DNA from: Sphingomonas sp. JC676
GTDB taxonomy: Bacteria; Pseudomonadota; Alphaproteobacteria; Sphingomonadales; Sphingomonadaceae
NCBI RefSeq assembly: GCF_014489075.1
Contig: NZ_JACTGR010000001.1
Coordinates: forward strand, 186,001 to 250,000
Direction of reading: 5' to 3'
Length of the DNA: 64,000 nt
Of the stretch, positions 62,084 through 64,000 are shown one piece after another (the first letter of the stretch is position 1; every line of letters begins with the position of its first letter). The notes below the pieces were generated by a model. It made no database searches, was not told where the DNA came from, and saw only the letters and a list, made by a program, of their open reading frames with translations. The position numbers were made by a program, and so were the translations under genes.

Positions 62084-62559
62084 CTTTTCACCTTGGCCAG
62101 GGCCTTGGCGAGCTCGATCTTTAGATCGGCATAGTCGCGCTCGATGCCGCTGTTCCGCCCGATCAGGACATGGTCGGCGCCGGGCAGGCCGGCTTCGGGC
62201 AGCACTTCGCGCGCCAGCGCACGGAAGCGACGCTTCATGCGGTTGCGGATGACGGCGTTGCCGACTTTCTTGGAAACCGTAATGCCGATACGCATGGTCG
62301 AATCGGCATCCTCGCGGTCGCGAACGATCAGGACGAAACCGGGCATGGGTGCCCGTTTCCCCGCGTTCGCGGCGAGATAATGCTTGCGCTCGGTAAGCCG
62401 AACGAGGCTGACGGGCTTTAGGCCGACAGCTTGTTGCGGCCGCGGGCGCGGCGGTTGCGGATCACGGTGCGACCGCCGGGGGTCGCCATCCGCGTGCGGA
62501 AGCCGTGCCGGCGCGCACGCACCAGATTGCTCGGCTGAAAGGTCCGCTTCATCGCTCAT
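62080..62559 (-). CDS. rnpA: Ribonuclease P protein component, apparently enclosing rpmH
   Basis: The conserved RnpA core runs from [17 protein letters not shown] through [26 protein letters not shown] to the end. Between the rpmH stop and this core no ATG, GTG or TTG exists in frame. None exists within the rpmH span either. The first usual start upstream is ATG 62559, seven bases before the rpmH start in another frame, giving 159 residues with an extra N-terminal part of about 50 residues. The same nested layout is known from Thermus. A non-canonical start near the core (for example the codon at 62421) would be the alternative. The product is the protein subunit of RNase P for tRNA 5' processing. 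Confidence 0.8.
   Translation of the reverse strand: MSDEADLSAEQSGACAPARLPHADGDPRRSHRDPQPPRPRPQQAVGLKPVSLVRLTERKHYLAANAGKRAPMPGFVLIVRDREDADSTMRIGITVSKKVGNAVIRNRMKRRFRALAREVLPEAGLPGADHVLIGRNSGIERDYADLKIELAKALAKVKR
62418..62552 (-). CDS. rpmH: 50S ribosomal protein L34
   Basis: This 44-residue basic protein begins [20 protein letters not shown] and ends GRNKLSA, the invariant L34 pattern. It starts at 62552 with GAGG about 11 bases upstream, shared with the ATG of the longer rnpA frame 7 bases earlier. It is followed by rnpA, yidD and yidC in the conserved order. Confidence 0.96.
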   Translation of the reverse strand: MKRTFQPSNLVRARRHGFRTRMATPGGRTVIRNRRARGRNKLSA

Positions 62560-62614
62560 CCTCGAGTATCTAGAACGTAAAATGGCCACCACTAGGGCGG
62601 CCGTGTGTGGGGTG

Positions 62615-62643
62615 CCCTTACGGACGTCGGCCGCCAAAGTCAA
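62615..62643 (-). promoter_or_regulatory. Probable rpmH promoter
   Basis: On the minus strand TTGACT (62643-62638), a 17-base spacer and TAAGGG (62620-62615), about 60 bases before the rpmH ATG. It matches the rpsT promoter candidate in both boxes and spacing. The -35 box overlaps the stop of the upstream membrane-protein gene. Confidence 0.5.
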
Positions 62644-62969
62644 CGCTCGTCCTGCCCAAAACCGAGCGTCGCGGCCTCTGCGCGCGCGAGCACCAGCTCC
62701 CTGGTGCGTTGCTGGCGCCGGCGGAAGCTGCGGCGGCGCAGTGCCATGTCGGCATAATGGCCGAATCGGGGGAAGCGACGCTTGAGCCGCACGAAGCGGC
62801 CGCGGGCCCAGACCGAGTTCTGCAGAACGAGCACCAGCCCTGCGGCAAACACGAAGATTCCACCCGGCCCGGGGATCACGCCCACCAGAGGCGATACCGC
62901 CATCACCACCAGTCCGGTCACGAACAGGATCGTGCGGACGAGCGGGCTGCGGGGGCGGGCACGCGTCAT
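62640..62969 (-). CDS. Small membrane protein (PGPGW-type)
   Basis: This 109-residue protein has two membrane helices around the motif VIPGPGGIFVFAAGLVLVLQNS near 33-54, followed by a basic tail (LKRRFPRFGHYADMALRRRSFRRRQQ). The motif resembles the putative transmembrane PGPGW family, of unknown function. ATG 62969 gives a sensible N-terminus; a longer frame to 63035 has no support. It lies upstream of rpmH on the same strand. Confidence 0.7.
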   Translation of the reverse strand: MTRARPRSPLVRTILFVTGLVVMAVSPLVGVIPGPGGIFVFAAGLVLVLQNSVWARGRFVRLKRRFPRFGHYADMALRRRSFRRRQQRTRELVLARAEAATLGFGQDER

Positions 62970-63101
62970 GTCCAGGATGTGGGGTTTGTGTGTTGGTCGT
63001 GCAAGACAGGGAGGCAGCGGCTCGAATGCCTCCAATACGGAGGCGTTGCATTCCGCAACGGAGAAATGCGGCTATGGTCGCGGCCTCTGGGGGAGGCGGA
63101 C

Positions 63102-64000
63102 TTGGTCGCGAGCGTATCGACGGTTGCGTATCTGGGGCTCGAGGCGCGTGCGGTGGAGGTGCAGTGCAACCTCGTCGCCGGCCTGCCCAAGTTCGTCATC
63201 GTCGGCCTGCCGGACAAGGCGGTGGGTGAGAGCCGCGAGCGCGTTCGCGCCGCGATGGCCGCGATCGGGCTGGCGCTGCCGCCCAAGCATATCGTCCTCA
63301 ATCTCTCGCCGGCGGATCTTCCCAAGGAAGGCTCGCATTTCGACCTGCCGATCGCGCTGGCGCTGCTCGGGGCGATGGGTGTGGTCGATGCCGAGACGCT
63401 GGCGGGGTATGTCGTGGTGGGGGAACTGGCGCTGGATGGCCGCGTCGCGCCTTCGCCGGGCGTGCTGCTCGCGGCGCTGCATGCGGGCGAGATCGGCAAA
63501 GGGCTCGTCTGTCCGGTGGCGCAGGGGCCCGAGGCGGCCTGGGCGGGGCAGGCCGAAGTCATCGCCGCGCCGGACCTGATTGCGCTGCTCAATCACTTCA
63601 AGGGCAACCAACTGCTCGCAGCGCCACCGCCGGGAGAGGCCGATGCGGCGGTGAGCGTTTCCGATCTCGCCCAGGTGAAGGGGCAGGAGACCGCCAAGCG
63701 CGCGCTCGAGATTGCGGCGGCGGGTGGGCATAACATGCTGATGGTTGGGCCGCCGGGCGCGGGCAAGTCGCTGCTCGCCTCATGCCTGCCCGGCATATTG
63801 CCGCCGCTCGACGCCGCCGAGGCGCTCGAGGTCTCGATGGTGGCCTCGGTTGCGGGAACCTTGATGGGCGGGCGGCTGACCCGGACCCGGCCCTTCCGCT
63901 CGCCGCACCACTCGGCCTCGATGGCTGCGCTCACCGGCGGTGGGCTCAAGGTGAAGCCCGGCGAGGTCAGCCTGGCGCATCTCGGCGTGCTGTTCCTCGA
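63102..64000 (+). CDS. comM: YifB/ComM family Mg chelatase-like ATPase, 5' part
   Basis: These are the first 299 codons of a protein that runs off the window. The N-terminal Lon-protease-like domain (YLGLEARAVEVQCNLVAGLPKF, LPDKAVGESRERVRAA, LNLSPADLPKEGSHFDLPIAL) is followed by an AAA+ domain. Its Walker A is MVGPPGAGKSLLA near 214-226, and the PFRSPHHSAS motif lies near 265. ComM promotes branch migration in natural transformation. The TTG start at 63102 has GGAGG 8-12 bases upstream; no closer ATG or GTG fits. Confidence 0.92.
   Translation, partial: MVASVSTVAYLGLEARAVEVQCNLVAGLPKFVIVGLPDKAVGESRERVRAAMAAIGLALPPKHIVLNLSPADLPKEGSHFDLPIALALLGAMGVVDAETLAGYVVVGELALDGRVAPSPGVLLAALHAGEIGKGLVCPVAQGPEAAWAGQAEVIAAPDLIALLNHFKGNQLLAAPPPGEADAAVSVSDLAQVKGQETAKRALEIAAAGGHNMLMVGPPGAGKSLLASCLPGILPPLDAAEALEVSMVASVAGTLMGGRLTRTRPFRSPHHSASMAALTGGGLKVKPGEVSLAHLGVLFL

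Overview
The window is high-GC alphaproteobacterial chromosome. Gene content and order (ubiE-ubiB-coaBC-dut, mutM/rpsT/dnaA, secB with a divergent Tim44-like gene, mltA, smr, yidC-engB, rpmH-rnpA-yidD) and the polysaccharide genes point to a sphingomonad (Sphingomonadaceae, probably Sphingomonas). This is inference from protein character and gene order; no 16S or database match was available. No tRNA, rRNA, CRISPR array or intact insertion sequence was seen.

Region 1 (1-28.2 kb) is a surface or exopolysaccharide locus. It opens with the tail of a wza-like export gene and a wzc-like tyrosine kinase. A plus-strand operon follows: a 3,4-ketoisomerase and aminotransferase for a 3-amino-3,6-dideoxyhexose, a Wzx flippase, three family-2-like glycosyltransferases, a Wzy-like polymerase and an AMP-forming acyl ligase. 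A tightly overlapped minus-strand operon (18.4 to 11.0 kb) encodes a small fatty-acid-synthase-like set: methyltransferase, GNAT acyltransferase, two acyl carrier proteins, two ketoreductase-type SDRs (one fused to a MaoC hydratase), a KAS III, a metallo-hydrolase and an FkbH-like protein. It probably builds an unusual acyl group for the amino sugar. Then come an AsnB-type amidotransferase, an initiating phosphoglycosyl transferase, a second polymerase (O-antigen ligase family), wza, wzc and a TPR-like protein.

The last 170 bp of wza and the whole of wzc occur twice: positions 1-2400 and 24258-26657 look identical over at least 2.4 kb, so about 21.9 kb of specificity genes lies between direct repeats. 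The first copy ends inside the 5' end of the gene that follows the second copy.

Region 2 (28.4-35.2 kb) is an accessory margin. It holds a large tailspike-like protein with a self-cleaving S74 chaperone domain, a nucleotidyltransferase coupled to a 45-residue ORF, an AT-rich radical SAM gene and a UDP-glucuronate 4-epimerase.

Region 3 (35.2-64 kb) is housekeeping: MoeB/ThiF, dut, coaBC, ubiB, ubiE, mutM, rpsT, dnaA, ThuA-like, trpS, murJ, secB, Tim44-like, mltA, smr, a GGDEF-EAL protein, dapE, a cupin, a GST, a chemoreceptor-like protein, an acyltransferase-like membrane protein, engB, yidC, yidD, rnpA, rpmH and the start of comM. Points of note are a GANTC cluster before dnaA, an rnpA frame that has no usual start codon unless it encloses rpmH, and matching promoters for rpsT and rpmH.
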